Shown piece after piece: positions 37,561 through 49,010 of a DNA stretch of 64,000 nt (the stretch's first letter is position 1; each line of letters begins with the position of its first letter). The DNA comes from Hydractinia symbiolongicarpus (Eukaryota > Cnidaria > Hydrozoa > Anthoathecata > Hydractiniidae): the NCBI RefSeq assembly GCF_029227915.1, contig NC_079882.1, positions 11,470,001 through 11,534,000 on the forward strand, given 5' to 3'. Both the position numbers and the translations under genes were made by a program. The notes under the pieces are model-generated. The model was not told where the DNA came from. It saw nothing but the letters and a program-made list of their open reading frames with translations, and did not search any database.

Positions 37561-38787
37561 TAACTCCATTTTCTATTCTTCTTGTATTTTTATTTGTTTT
37601 TATGGAGAATGAATGTTTGCGATTAATGTATTGTACCCTGGGTGAATTAATTTTCGCGGGGATTTTTTTTTCGGATAAGACAAAATTAATTAATTCCTAG
37701 GAATTAATTTTAACGGATCAGTAATGCGTAGAACATTTCGCAAGATTAAAAAATGGCTTTTTCGCGGAATTTATGTTAGTGGATTGAACCATCATCCGTT
37801 AAATTATGAGAATAAATTCGCTCAAGATGAAAATAATCTTTTGTACTTAAAAGGGTTAGGGTGTGTTCAAAACAAAGGGGTTGTTAACGAATATTTTTAT
37901 GACATATGTTACTTTCTCCGTAGACATGAGCGTGATCCTAGTGAAGTCAGTTTAACTGCCGATACATATTTCACTGGCTTTAAATGATATATTTCTCACT
38001 GTATTGACAATGAGAGACTCTCAGAATATAAAAATACCACAAGGCGGAATCTCGGTCAACCGGAGGTCCCGGGTTTTCCATTTATTTTGCAGAATGCTCT
38101 ACTATTTCAAAACGAGTCAGGACGGTAATGAAGAGATCAAAGTATTGAATGAATAATAATTATCGCGTATAAGAACTTTTTATAATTCAAAAAATAAAAT
38201 AAATTGTATTATATCATGTACATTAAGCTGTTGTAAAGAAATTTATTTACAAAATGTTGTATTTGAGATATCTTAATAAAATGTATTTAACGAAATATTC
38301 CACGCTTAAGTGGTAATCGCGTAAGGGAAAAGTTTGAGATTTTAACGCATCCACTGACAAGTCTCCGTCATATTAACCAGAAAAATAGACTGCTAATGGT
38401 CTGCTAACTGTATTCAATTTGAAGACTTTTGACCTTTTTCTCATTTAATTTTTTTTATGAAAATACGTGGACGAAATGAATACGGAATTAATGTTCGTGA
38501 TTTTGCTTCCCATTCGAAAATAATCCTTTAAACAAAATACAGCAAATTGCATTTTCCTGGCAACCATTCGCCAGAAATTCGTCAGGTTTGGCACAATTGA
38601 ACATTCCTCTTGTTAACAGGAATTACTCGATTCATAACCTTTGAACTGTAACCGTGCTGTCTACAATGCGGTCGCATTTGGTGTTTGTAAATTAGGGCGC
38701 AAAATTCCACGAAAATTTTCGTCGGAACATCCAATTATACCAAAAGTGAAGTCACCTATTATTGTTTACAACACAAGATTGTCATTT
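37561..38787. other. Convergent 3' region between CSPP1 and the GPCR
   Basis: AATAAA at 38193-38198 is a possible CSPP1 polyadenylation site, 633 nt past the stop. A repeat with TTAATTTTCGCGGGG and AATTAATTTTAACGG lies at 37640-37760. An 87-codon frame at 37724-37987 starts in that repeat and is probably not a gene. A SINE-like scrap (CGGTCAACCGGAGGTCCCGG) lies at 38053-38072. Confidence 0.4.
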
Positions 38788-40167
38788 TTAAAGAAAAACT
38801 CCTTCCCTTGCTGTTATTGATCCTTCTTTCAAACTTGAGGTCGAATTGGTTTTCTTCGCTGGCTTGAAATTTTTCATCCTATGTGAAATCGAAATATCTC
38901 TTCGGAAACAAGAAAACAACTTTGATACTTTCTCTCGGAATTTCCGATCAACTACGGAATAGATAATCGGATTGATCGCCACATGACAAAAATAGGGTAT
39001 CAGCCCAACTAGTTTTATTGCGTTGTAAAATCCATCTGACATATTGTCGACGCCAATATGATCAATGAGTAACCATACCAACCGATTAGGTAGGACCAAA
39101 ACAAAAAATGCAACAAAGATGGCGGCTAAAATAACCATAATCCTTTCGTTCTCCTTCCGTCTGTTAATGCGCCATGTCTCATCCATCGGTGACGAGTTTT
39201 TATTTTTGTAAGCCGCAGTGCGAAGTGTTTTCATGATGTAGTAATAAAAAAATCCAATAATAACCATTGGGATAATGAAATAGAATATTGTCAAATACCA
39301 CGAGTAAACAAGCGAGCTATAAGATTTTGGCCATTTTTCAATACACAACTTAAACTCGTCCAGGCCAAGCACTGCAACCATTGGTGCCACTGATGCTGTT
39401 GCCATGACTGCGTTTAAAAATATTAACATACCTAGATTTACGTTAGTTAGTCCACGACTAAATGGCCGCACAACACCCAGATATCTTTCGAATGCAATAA
39501 TCATAATAAAACCCAAGGCAATGTGACCACACCAGTTATTAAAGCCTTGAATAAATTTGCACCATCCTTCTCTGTATATCCAGACGCAGGAATTTATTTT
39601 TGGTACACGAAGCATAATTTGTGGAAAAGCAAAGGTGAAATCAGCAAATGCGAGAGCACCAATTAATCTCTGATGCCTCGTGGACGATTTCCAAAACTTT
39701 ACCGTCACAATCATAACAATCCCATTACCAATGATACCAACAATGGAAGTAAACAAAGCTAAACCAGCTTCCAGTCGATTTATGTTTGTATTGCAACTGA
39801 AAGTAACATCCGTTTTGTTGCGTGCGGATTTATTTGTCTTGATAAATTTACACAGGCCTCGAGGTAGTTTTTCGCATGTACAATCTTTTCCAAATTTTCC
39901 GAACATGGCACATATTTCAGCCATCGATTTCCCTGCGATCGAAATCTTTTTCTTTTTTCTTTTCTTTTTCTTTGTTGTGCTTTCAGTTGATGCCCAATCG
40001 ACGGTAACCGTTTTTATGGTCGTGTTTGACCACGTAATTTTATTCACGTTCGAGGGTGTGACACTGAGCACTGGAGATGTCGTGCTTGAAGTCGATAACT
40101 CATTGTGGAGTGTAGGGACGACAAATGTAAGCAATAGCGTGATTGTCAACATTTCTAAAAAAGACAA
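38788..40167 (-). CDS. Rhodopsin-family (class A) GPCR, intronless, orphan
   Basis: A single exon of 459 residues. Residues 1-20 look like a signal peptide. The ectodomain (21-135) has a Ser/Thr-rich part with sequons, a run of nine basic residues (66-74) and a five-cysteine segment (86, 96, 98, 106, 125). Seven helices follow with class A landmarks: GN in TM1 (147-148), LAFAD in TM2 (172-176), Cys203 at the top of TM3 pairing with Cys275 in loop 2, ERY (227-229) in place of DRY, LPNR in TM6 (359-362) in place of CWxP, and NPIIY (399-403) in TM7, then helix 8 with Cys420. The tail is Ser/Thr-rich and basic. No retinal lysine is seen in TM7, so it is not an opsin. The ligand cannot be told; a peptide or amine receptor is possible. 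Lack of introns is common in cnidarian GPCR expansions. Confidence 0.93.
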   Translation of the reverse strand: MSFLEMLTITLLLTFVVPTLHNELSTSSTTSPVLSVTPSNVNKITWSNTTIKTVTVDWASTESTTKKKKRKKKKISIAGKSMAEICAMFGKFGKDCTCEKLPRGLCKFIKTNKSARNKTDVTFSCNTNINRLEAGLALFTSIVGIIGNGIVMIVTVKFWKSSTRHQRLIGALAFADFTFAFPQIMLRVPKINSCVWIYREGWCKFIQGFNNWCGHIALGFIMIIAFERYLGVVRPFSRGLTNVNLGMLIFLNAVMATASVAPMVAVLGLDEFKLCIEKWPKSYSSLVYSWYLTIFYFIIPMVIIGFFYYYIMKTLRTAAYKNKNSSPMDETWRINRRKENERIMVILAAIFVAFFVLVLPNRLVWLLIDHIGVDNMSDGFYNAIKLVGLIPYFCHVAINPIIYSVVDRKFREKVSKLFSCFRRDISISHRMKNFKPAKKTNSTSSLKEGSITAREGVFL

Positions 40168-42379
40168 GAATGTTACACTTTAACCCTTACGCGCCGAACA
40201 AGATATGAGAAAAAGGTAAAAGGCAAAACCCTTGGGACGAGGGTGTAACTTATTAGCAGGCTAACAAATTTTATGTAGTAAATTAACACATTATGGTTAA
40301 TTGAGGACAAGGAAGTGCTTATGTTTGACACATGGGTTAATTAATTTCTCTGTCCAATAATTTACGAAGTTAAGTTAAAATTATTTTCGTTATAATAAAC
40401 CACACAATATTCACTTATATTTTATTATCCGTAGTGTAGACGAGAAGCTTCTTAAAAAAGAAATTGCAAACAGCTCGACTGATTATTGCGTGTATTTTCA
40501 AATTAAACAAATTAGTTGATGCGTGTATCTTCCTCGCTGTCAGAGTCTGTCATCGCCATTATGGATTTTCTCAAAAAAGGACAATATATACTCTGGAATA
40601 CTTCGTGCATGGATGGAATGTTATGAAAATAAAAATTTGTTTTTATGAGTCATAAAAACAATGTAAAATCGTTTTTGAGCACACTTTATGTTTTATCATT
40701 TATTATTATTTTTACTTTTCGTTGTGATTATTTTAAGGTGCTAATTGTTAAAAGGCATTGTTTTATACTTTTCCCCTCATAAGAAGAGAGTGATAAGTAA
40801 AATTTGTTTACCAGAAAAAACTTCGCGGGAATTAAAAACCTTACTGATTAAGAATTTTCCTCGTCGAAGAAGACTGTTTACTTAACTGTTATAACAAATT
40901 TTGAAGATGTATTAACTCACAAAATTATTCGTTGTTTTTATTACGCCCTTATCACAACTAGCGGAATGCAAACTTTCGCAGATTCGAAACAATAGTTGTT
41001 CTCACATATGGTCTTTCTACATAAACCTTTCTATAGCAAACACCATCCGGTTCTCAAAACATTTTTCCCGAATTTTCTTTGTTGTTTCTTGACTTTGCTA
41101 TATGAAGACATTGCGTGCAAAAAGTAATTTTCCGATGCTGTTAGACACGGAAAATGTATCACTCCATTATGTTGAGATTTAAAAATGCTGACAATACATT
41201 AATCTTAATTGTTTTTATTAAATAAAAAATATGTGATAAAAAATAATGCGTAAAAACGTTGTCAATGGCCCCAGTGCTAAAATTTTCTCTAAAATTTCAG
41301 TTTTAGTCCGGTTATTTCGGTTTATTATTAAAAGAACTAAAGACATTTGCTTCACTGTTCTTTTACAATTTTCTGTTACAAAAGTGTGTTAGGTTGTCTA
41401 ATTGCGAAGAAAATATAAAAAAACAAAAACTATTTTGGATGCTACCTTTTTTAACCCCCTTTCTAATAAAAATACTCGTGTAGTATTGTGTTTGTTTACA
41501 GAAATCCATCTTTGTAACAAACACGTTATTTCGAAAATTTATTTTGTATGTAAGAATGAAAGGGAGGGGAGGTTGTATAGTGATAGTTAATAAACTTGGT
41601 CCCCAGACCCAAGCATACCTGTGAAATAAAAACACGTTTAGTGTAGTGTGAAAAAATTAGCAATGTCTCTTACCGTCTGCTTCGTTTCAACTCTTGACTG
41701 CTTTTTTAAGAGGTTCTACTTTCTACAAAGAATTATTACTGAATCAATACTTCGTAATTACGTCAGAGCTCTCTGTGACAGAGGTTATTTTTTTTATGAA
41801 GTAATACTTTTTTTTTTAATTAGCCTTCTGTTCTAACAAAAGCCTAAACCGTGATAATGGAGATGATCTCAGCAGTAAACTGAAACCCGCTTGATAAGAA
41901 GCTTTATAAATAAATTTTGGTGGTCACATGTCGATGAACTTTATGTAAAGACTCTCTAATTCAAATGACCTTATAAGGCAATAGCGATAAACAAAGCCAG
42001 TTGTAATGACACCAACGATGGAACTTCTTTTGGTTAATACTCTAAAAACAAAAATAAACAAAACAAGATTTCACAGAACCTGTGACTTGTTTTAACGTTC
42101 ACAAACACAGCTTTACCCACCATTTCTTGATTTGTTATCATTTCCCACGCATGCGCGCATGTGTGTGATAACAAAATGACAAATAGCTTACCTTCATACC
42201 AAAGTTTATTACGTGTGCTAACTTCTTAAAACAGAAAAAAAAGATTATCTAGGTATTGGGCTCAGACTAAAGGCTTTTTGAAAAAAGTTAAAAACCCCTA
42301 AAGAACGAAAATTGTTTGTTGGTATTAGAAGCAAGACAAATATGAAAACAGCCAAACTCGTCCCTAGAGCTTTTTGTTG

Positions 42380-42850
42380 AAACGCTTAACTTGAACCTTC
42401 AGGGGGGATAAAAAAAAGTTCAAGTTAAGAAAAGTTCGAGTAAAATCAAAAAACAATGGATAATGAATGATCTACAGTTTCAAACGTTATAGAGGTGTTT
42501 CGTGTTCTTTAACAAACATAAAACAGAAGTGAACACTTGAAGTATTTTTCAGTGGACTGTTACTTACATAAGCATAAATTCTTGCAACTAAATTGCGGGG
42601 CAGAGACAACATATTACCATGCTGATATTGAATTTTTTTAGGAATAATCTAGAAAGCTAATTTTCTGTAATGAGTTATCTGACAAAAATTTGGGACACAA
42701 AATATGATTCAAGTTGAAAAACAATTCCAACCTAAACGTAAACATATTTGGAAGAAGTTTGTTAAGCAAATTCCTTGAGGAACTAAAAAACGTTCGAGTT
42801 AAGGATACCGTAAAGTCCGAGTTATCCTGAATTCGAGTTAGGCGGCGACT
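42380..42850. repeat. TTCGAGTTA-rich element, possibly a decayed pogo/Tigger-type MITE
   Basis: The left part has AGTTCAAGTTAAGAAAAGTT then CGAGT, and the right part has GTTCGAGTTAAGGATACC, TCCGAGTTATCC and TTCGAGTTAGGCGG. Repeated TTCGAGTTA near the ends is typical of pogo/Tigger elements in invertebrates. I could not define exact ends or a TA duplication. Confidence 0.35.
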
Positions 42851-44827
42851 ACTATCTTTTGAATTTTGTGTTGCATAATTTGTTGGGCTCTACGAAATCC
42901 AGAATAACACTTCCTAAAGGACCTGCAGCCGGTAAATGAAACGCATGAAATTCACGCAAATAAACAGAACTACAAAAATTAGGATCGGAAAACTTTCTTT
43001 GATCTAGCTTTGGTGATTGAATAATTTTCTTTTCATTAGTATGCCATAGCTATTAGGTATCAAAGTCAGTTTAAATACCATTTTCTAGTTATTTCAATAG
43101 CCTTCGGATGTCTGAAAGTTAAATAAAATAAAATCATGACGCTTTTTTAAAAACAATTTTATAAGAACAATGGATATGAATGGAAAAAAAAGAACATAAT
43201 AAAAACAATGGCCTGACTAAAATTTTACTGATATTTTATTTTTCCTGTAAAAAAAATAAATTTAAGAAGAATAAAACAAGAATAATCTCAGAATTAACCA
43301 AATTTTCTGGTTTTGATAAGCAAAAAGCGTATGCCAGTTAAACGGATATGATCGTAAAGAGATATTACTATTGAATGACCCATCGTGTTTGAATTAATAT
43401 GTAATCGAATAAAATTCCTTCATAGAATTTTGTTTGCCAGTGTCAAAGCCACAGTGCTTCTCGTTTCTTTGAATAACATCATTATTCCCGCCTTTTGACG
43501 TCATTTTGTCGAAAATAACAAGCTCAGTTTTTTCGTTGTAGTTACTGTGAGTTTGATAACAACATTATTTTCAACAAGAAAACGTTGCCATGAAAACGTT
43601 ATGTCGTAATGTACACGTTCTTTTTATAAGAGGCAGAGCTGACCCAGGTTGGCTGTTCTTATTTTTCGAGCCATTTCCAACCTGATTTGTATTTTGCTCT
43701 TAATAGCTTGGAAAACATTATTATTATTATTATTAATCCTCTATTGTTCTAAACAATAGACCTATTGTTTTTAGCCTGAAATTCTTATAAAGCATATTTT
43801 TATCAAAAAAAAGACGTATAAAAGATGTTTTTGGATTTAAACAAAAATCTAAAAACATCATGAAGACGTCTTGTGCCGGCTGGACAGACTCCTTTTGGTT
43901 TACTGGATAAAATCTTGCAACGGATAAATTTTCTAGGATTTTAAAAAAAAACCTTTTTATTTGACCATGTCATGACCACAATAGATGTCATTAAGACACA
44001 TGACGTCAAGTAGTGACAGCACTTAAGCAAATAGAAACCTCTCAAAAAACATAATATTATCTGTTGCGTGTTTTTGCATGATCATCGTTTTATATTCTCA
44101 TACGTAGAATTCGATTTAAACTACGAAAAAAAATCTTAAAAAACACTGGTGTTAAAATTTAATGACAAACCAATTGTTCATTTTGATAGAAAAAGTAATG
44201 AGTTATCTGTCTTCTGTGTTATAGTCATTTGTGGTCACTAAATTGTCTATCATTTCAACACAATGATAATACATCACATCATAGTCACAAGATTATAATC
44301 ATAAGGTACTAGACACAACCATTATCACACAATCATTTAGGAACAGTGCCAAGTGAGAGTTTAAACTAATTTCTTGTTTTACTAATTTTGTCAAAAAAAA
44401 TCATTACTTAGCGGAGAAAGGGAGTGTTAACGCCCCCGCCCCGCCATTTCAACAATAGCATAATTATAATGCACTTTTGTATAAGAAATTTGTCTTCAGC
44501 CTAAGATGTTCTTATTCATTCTCGTCCCCATAACATTCTCGTCACCAGAGATGGATGAGATTCATTTTTTTCAAAAGTTTAGCCTGATTGTTTTTAAATT
44601 TTGAGCATTTTTCATTTCCTTAAAAGTACATTGTTAGTGCTTTCACCGCTGGAGGTATGTGTCATAATTACTTTCTCTTTCTGTTACACAATAAACCGTG
44701 AAATAGATATAATCGACCACATTTATCGCTTTTGGACTTTTTTTATATAGTCAAATCCTATTACTGCATTATATCAAATTTTTTTTCTGTAGTTTTTCTA
44801 ATAATCTTCAATGTGCAACAACCTTTT

Positions 44828-44906
44828 CAACCTCGTTCCCAGGGCATTTTGCCTTGTTGATAAGTAATAACGGCTCAGGGGTCACAAGACCCTGGGGACG
44901 AGGTTG
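44828..44906. repeat. 79-bp foldback MITE, AACCTCGTCCCCAGGG family
   Basis: CAACCTCGTTCCCAGGG (44828-44844) and CCCTGGGGACGAGGTTG (44890-44906) pair at 16 of 17 positions around a 45-bp loop. This is the shortest complete copy in the window. Confidence 0.82.
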
Positions 44907-47095
44907 CAACCTTTTATTAAATATAATGAACCCTTTTTATAGCAGACACTTCTCTACCATGGAAACTTTTAGTTAGTTGTGTTTTTTCACATATTTCAGC
45001 ACTAGCCAATACTATGGACATTCATTGTCGACATCCGTATCTCGAATATCTTATCGGTGAAAAAAAGCCGGAAAAAATAAAAGTCGGAAAAAATTAGTCA
45101 TTTTGACATTATTTAATTACTTTTTGCCGACTAATCTTTTTACTGATAATGCTACCATCTTTAAACTTATGAATTCGCAATGCAGTATGGGAAAATCAGG
45201 GTACCTTAGGTAGTTTCAGCGAAGGTTACTTATTGTTAACATTGGTAAGAAACTGTCTAAGAATCGCATATTCACAAATTGAAGAATTATTTGTTAGAAA
45301 CTTAAAGCTCATTTATTCAAGAAAATGTATGCAGCAGAATCGCTTAATGTCTCTGTATCTTCAACGTTGGAAAGAAAACAAGAAGATATTTAAAACCGAC
45401 GTGTGTCTAATTTAACTGTCGAACGTATCAAAATACCCTTTCCAGAACAGATAACCACTGGATGAATGAGTGAATACGTGTGTTGTACACACAAGTAATA
45501 CCACTACCAAATGCCTTCTGCAGTAGGCACAGAAAAGCTTGTATGTCAAAGCTTTATATGAGGGAGAAACTTTAATGATTACTGGACATGTTAAAAATGT
45601 CGAGTTCAATAACATATCTCAATGTTTGCGTTATTGTTTTGTACGTGGTGATGTTATACTACAAACACGAATTGAAACTCCTTACTATGAATTTTAGATG
45701 CACGAACTTTACCGCTTTGCATCAATGTACAATTAATAATATTAATTGGGATCAATTAGCATCGGCTACTGATGAACAGGTTACCTATTTCGAAAGAATG
45801 TTCACCTTAAAAATGTATATACATTCAACAAGAAAGTCTATTGAATGTAGAACCACTCACCATGGAACCCAACTGCAAACAATCATCATCGTTTAGCTGA
45901 ATTTTTCGACACATCTGCAGAAAACAGGACAGAGAGTCATATTAACCTTATTGAAGATATGACTAAAGGTCAAGCAAGTAATAAACCATCCACATATCGT
46001 AACCTCGCTCCCAGGACAAATTTTATTTTCGCTGCGAAATAACGGTTTATGGACCAAGAGATTGGGGATTGCTGGATGACAATGTATTTATTTAGTAACG
46101 CGAAATGATTCGGAGAATCCAGTATCGAGAGTCCAGTATCGGAATCCTGATATCGCGCCCTTTTTGAATTCTATAAACGCAAGTAACGTTCAGTAATAAT
46201 AATAATAAAAAATTATCATAAAATTATTTATCTTCTTACTGTGACTTAGTTTTATTAAAAAAAGAACAAAATAAAGGCTGAAAACAGCAACAACATAACC
46301 TGTATTTAGAATTATAAAAAAATTATCGCTTTCAAGTGGTGACGAACAATTTCGTTCACAAACCTCTTTTTGAAGCAGTCATGATGGTGGTTCGGGGGCT
46401 CGAAAAAAAGCTAGGAAAATTTTGTTTTTACCACTAAAATAACCCTGTTCATACGTCGTTACATTTAGGACGGTATTAAAATTAACGTATTCGTTTCAGT
46501 TCCCTACCTTAATTACCTCCCGTTGTGTTAAGGACAAAATTATGCAATATAAAACATATATATTTTAAATTAAAAATTTGAAAGTATAGTTTTTAATCAA
46601 TCGAAAGAATAATAACAAATAAATATGAAAGCTCTTCACCTGTCCAAAGAAAAATAATTTTTTTAAAGCTGCAAGGTGGGTTAAGATACGCTGGTAATTG
46701 AAAATCAATATGTTGGCTTTTCTATAAAATATTGCTATTTGCAATCTATTGAATTATTTCTTTTTACGTCAAGTGGTGCATTTTCGTCCCATGTCAAAGT
46801 TGTACAACAACACGAGCTGTGAGGTGTAAGTGAGATCGTTTAAAAAGTATGTTCAGTTAGAAGTATGATTTCTATATTGAATCTCTTGTCATCAAGTTTT
46901 GAATTTTACAGATGTGGAGCGGTAAGTGTGAATTGTTGGATTTATTATTTATCATATAAAATATAACATCGAAAGAGAACCTTTTAATTTTTAATGTTTG
47001 GTTCGTGAAACGTGGAAGTAAAAAAAATTATGAAAGAAGAATAAATCATTTTTATCCTAAAAACTGTAATATGAATTTAGTATAACTTCTACATT

Positions 47096-47323
47096 ATCTC
47101 TCTCTCTCTTTTCTCTCTTTTTTCTCTTTTTTTCTCTTTTTTTCTCTTTTTTCTCTTTATCTCTCTTTTTCTCTCTCTTTTTCTCTTTTTCTCTCTTTAT
47201 CTCTCTCTTTTCTTTCTTTTTTTCTCTCTTTTCTCTCTTTATCTCTCTCTTTTCTCTATCTTTTTCTCTCTTTTTTTCTCTTGTTCTCTCTTTTTTTCTC
47301 TCTCTCTTTTTCTTTTTTTCACT
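47096..47323. repeat. CT-rich simple repeat
   Basis: About 230 bp of TTTTTCTCTC variants, purine-rich on the other strand, where it opens a Lys/Arg/Glu frame that is not a gene. Confidence 0.9.
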
Positions 47324-47398
47324 ATGGTAGACTAGATACATAGATACATAGACATACTTTACGAAGAAAAAACCATAGCAATAAATTTTAGAGAAAAA

Positions 47399-47722
47399 AA
47401 TCAACCTTGGACATCAAAAAATCAACCTTGGACATCAAAAAAATCAACCTTGGACATAAAAAAATCAACCTTGGCCATCAAAAAAATCAACCTTGGACAT
47501 CAAAAAAATCAACCTTGGACATCTGAAAATCAACCTTGGACATCAAAAAATCAACCTTGGACATCAAAAAAATCAACCTTGGACATCAAAAAATCAACCT
47601 TGGACATAAAAAAATCAACCTTGGACATCTGAAAATCTACCTTGGACATCTGAAAAATCAACCTTGGACATCAAAAAAATCAACCTTGGACATCTGAAAA
47701 ATCAACCTTGGACATCAAAAAA
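47399..47722. repeat. 21-bp minisatellite (ATCAACCTTGGACATCAAAAA)
   Basis: About 15 head-to-tail copies of 20-22 bp, with variant units ending CATAAAAAA or CATCTGAAA. It begins about 75 bp after the CT tract. A 60-codon frame across it is a by-product of the repeat. There are no spacers, so it is not a CRISPR array. Confidence 0.92.
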
Positions 47723-48445
47723 CCTGTGGTCCTCATGTTTTTCTAGGCATACGCATGATTTACTATATGACCACGTGATGGTGTCTGCATTTGTTGAAGT
47801 AGGTGTGGTATTTTGACGACCATGTAGGTATAAAAGAGAACTTTTATCCTCTTAATCTTTTTCAACCTCCATGTAACGAGTAACTAAAAGATTAACTATA
47901 TAATCATTATTATAACCAGGATAACCTCTTTAGTCATTTTTGGTACTCTTAATAAAGAGGGTCTTGCAAAGGGTGTCTAAAAAAGATGATGTAGTTTTAG
48001 GATCGCAGCAACAGTACCAACCATTGACTACAACTTTTGATTGTCAATATATCTCCAAGATTTGCCTTGACTACAGTGTGACCTTTCTACGGCGGATACC
48101 ATCGGGAGCTTTCATTCAGAAAAGTAAATCAGACTCTGAACTTCATGTCGACCTCTGTAGAGAAGTGTCCCCGACATAAAGGTTTTACCATGACTGTCTA
48201 ACAGTGATTTCATTCGTTTCTGGAAATTGTCTGTTGTAGGGAGGTGTCCACTATAAAAGATGTCCGCTACAAGGATGTTGTTTTATTGTGCCGAGTTTGA
48301 AAATGATGCAACTGCTTGCTGTTTTTGGGATATTCATGATAATGTTTTCGTGAATAAGAACTTCTCATTATCGCTATATCAAAATAAAACTTAGATCAGG
48401 CTCTTTATACGCAGCAAATTATGTTGAAGTATAAAACACAACTTG

Positions 48446-48540
48446 AACCTCGTCCTCATGGCTCTTTTACTTATATCGTAACCTCGCTCCTCGGAACATC
48501 AAAATATCATAGGCGTAGAAAAACCCTGTAGACGAGGTTG
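48446..48540. repeat. Foldback MITE copy, AACCTCG family (nested or decayed)
   Basis: AACCTCGTCCTCATGGCTCTT at 48446 and AACCTCGCTCCTCGG at 48480 are both in left-end orientation, followed by AAACCCTGTAGACGAGGTTG as the right end. The two left ends suggest a nested insertion or a partial duplication. Confidence 0.6.
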
Positions 48541-48689
48541 GCACAACTTTTATGTAGCATTATTAAAGCACGCCCCGAAGAAGATTGGTTTATTAAAAAT
48601 GGCTCCTGCGGTCACGGTAAGACCCTTTTTTTAAGCGCTGTTTTTCTAGCATGTGCCCTGAGCGTTTTTTTTTTCCAGATCTAAATTGC

Positions 48690-49010
48690 TGGCTCGTTGT
48701 CGAGAAAATTTAGAACAGTGAACAAAAAAATCATGCTGAAAATGATGGTGACGTCAAAACCTCCAATTTTTGTTGTCACCTTGATACGGTTTAGGCCAAA
48801 GTCGTTTCATAAATTGAAAGTTCTTTATTTTCTACAAAGTTTCTATAAAATTTGGCACACTGAACAAACAAAGAATGTTGAGTATGATGGTGCAAATAAA
48901 ATTTTCTTTTTGTCCTTATTCAAATACCATTTTTAGATCAAAATTGGTTTCAAAATAACAAAGTCTTGTTTGCAATGACAATTGGCATAATAAACATCAA
49001 CTTAGGTGAT
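48690..49010. repeat. Degenerate tandem repeat, about 125-bp period
   Basis: Similar blocks recur: AAATTTAGAACAGTGAACAA with TGATGGTGAC, then AAATTTGGCACACTGAACAA with TGATGGTGCA, then a weaker third block with ATTGGCATAATAAAC. Copies are diverged and the period is approximate. Confidence 0.4.

Larger units (their letters stand above)
40168..47095. other. Gene-poor repeat-bearing region
   Basis: No coding gene is supported. Frames at 41363-41635, 45233-45415 and 45588-45896 have no recognisable domain or splice partners. The stretch contains AACCTCG foldback copies (40225, 44828, 45998), a TTCGAGTTA-rich element (42380-42850) and a GGTTGGCTGTTCTT repeat (43646-43700). Confidence 0.4.

Noticed and set aside
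37724-37987. 87-codon frame downstream of CSPP1
   Set aside because: It starts within a TTCGCGGAATT-type repeat and has no recognisable content or splice sites linking it to CSPP1.
38053-38080. tRNA-like B box (GGAGGTCCCGGGTTTTCC)
   Set aside because: No A box or cloverleaf at the right distance. At most a SINE scrap.
38788-40167. Opsin identity for the GPCR
   Set aside because: No lysine at the retinal position in TM7 before NPIIY.
39680-40183. 167-codon plus-strand frame
   Set aside because: It is antisense to the GPCR ectodomain and has no features of its own.
45588-45896. 102-codon frame in the gene-poor region
   Set aside because: A hydrophobic stretch followed by unremarkable sequence with no domain or exon structure.
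47057-47404. 115-codon Lys/Arg/Glu frame on the minus strand
   Set aside because: It is a translation of the CT simple repeat.
47399-47722. Possible CRISPR-like array
   Set aside because: The units are contiguous with no unique spacers, and the surrounding genes are eukaryotic. It is a minisatellite.
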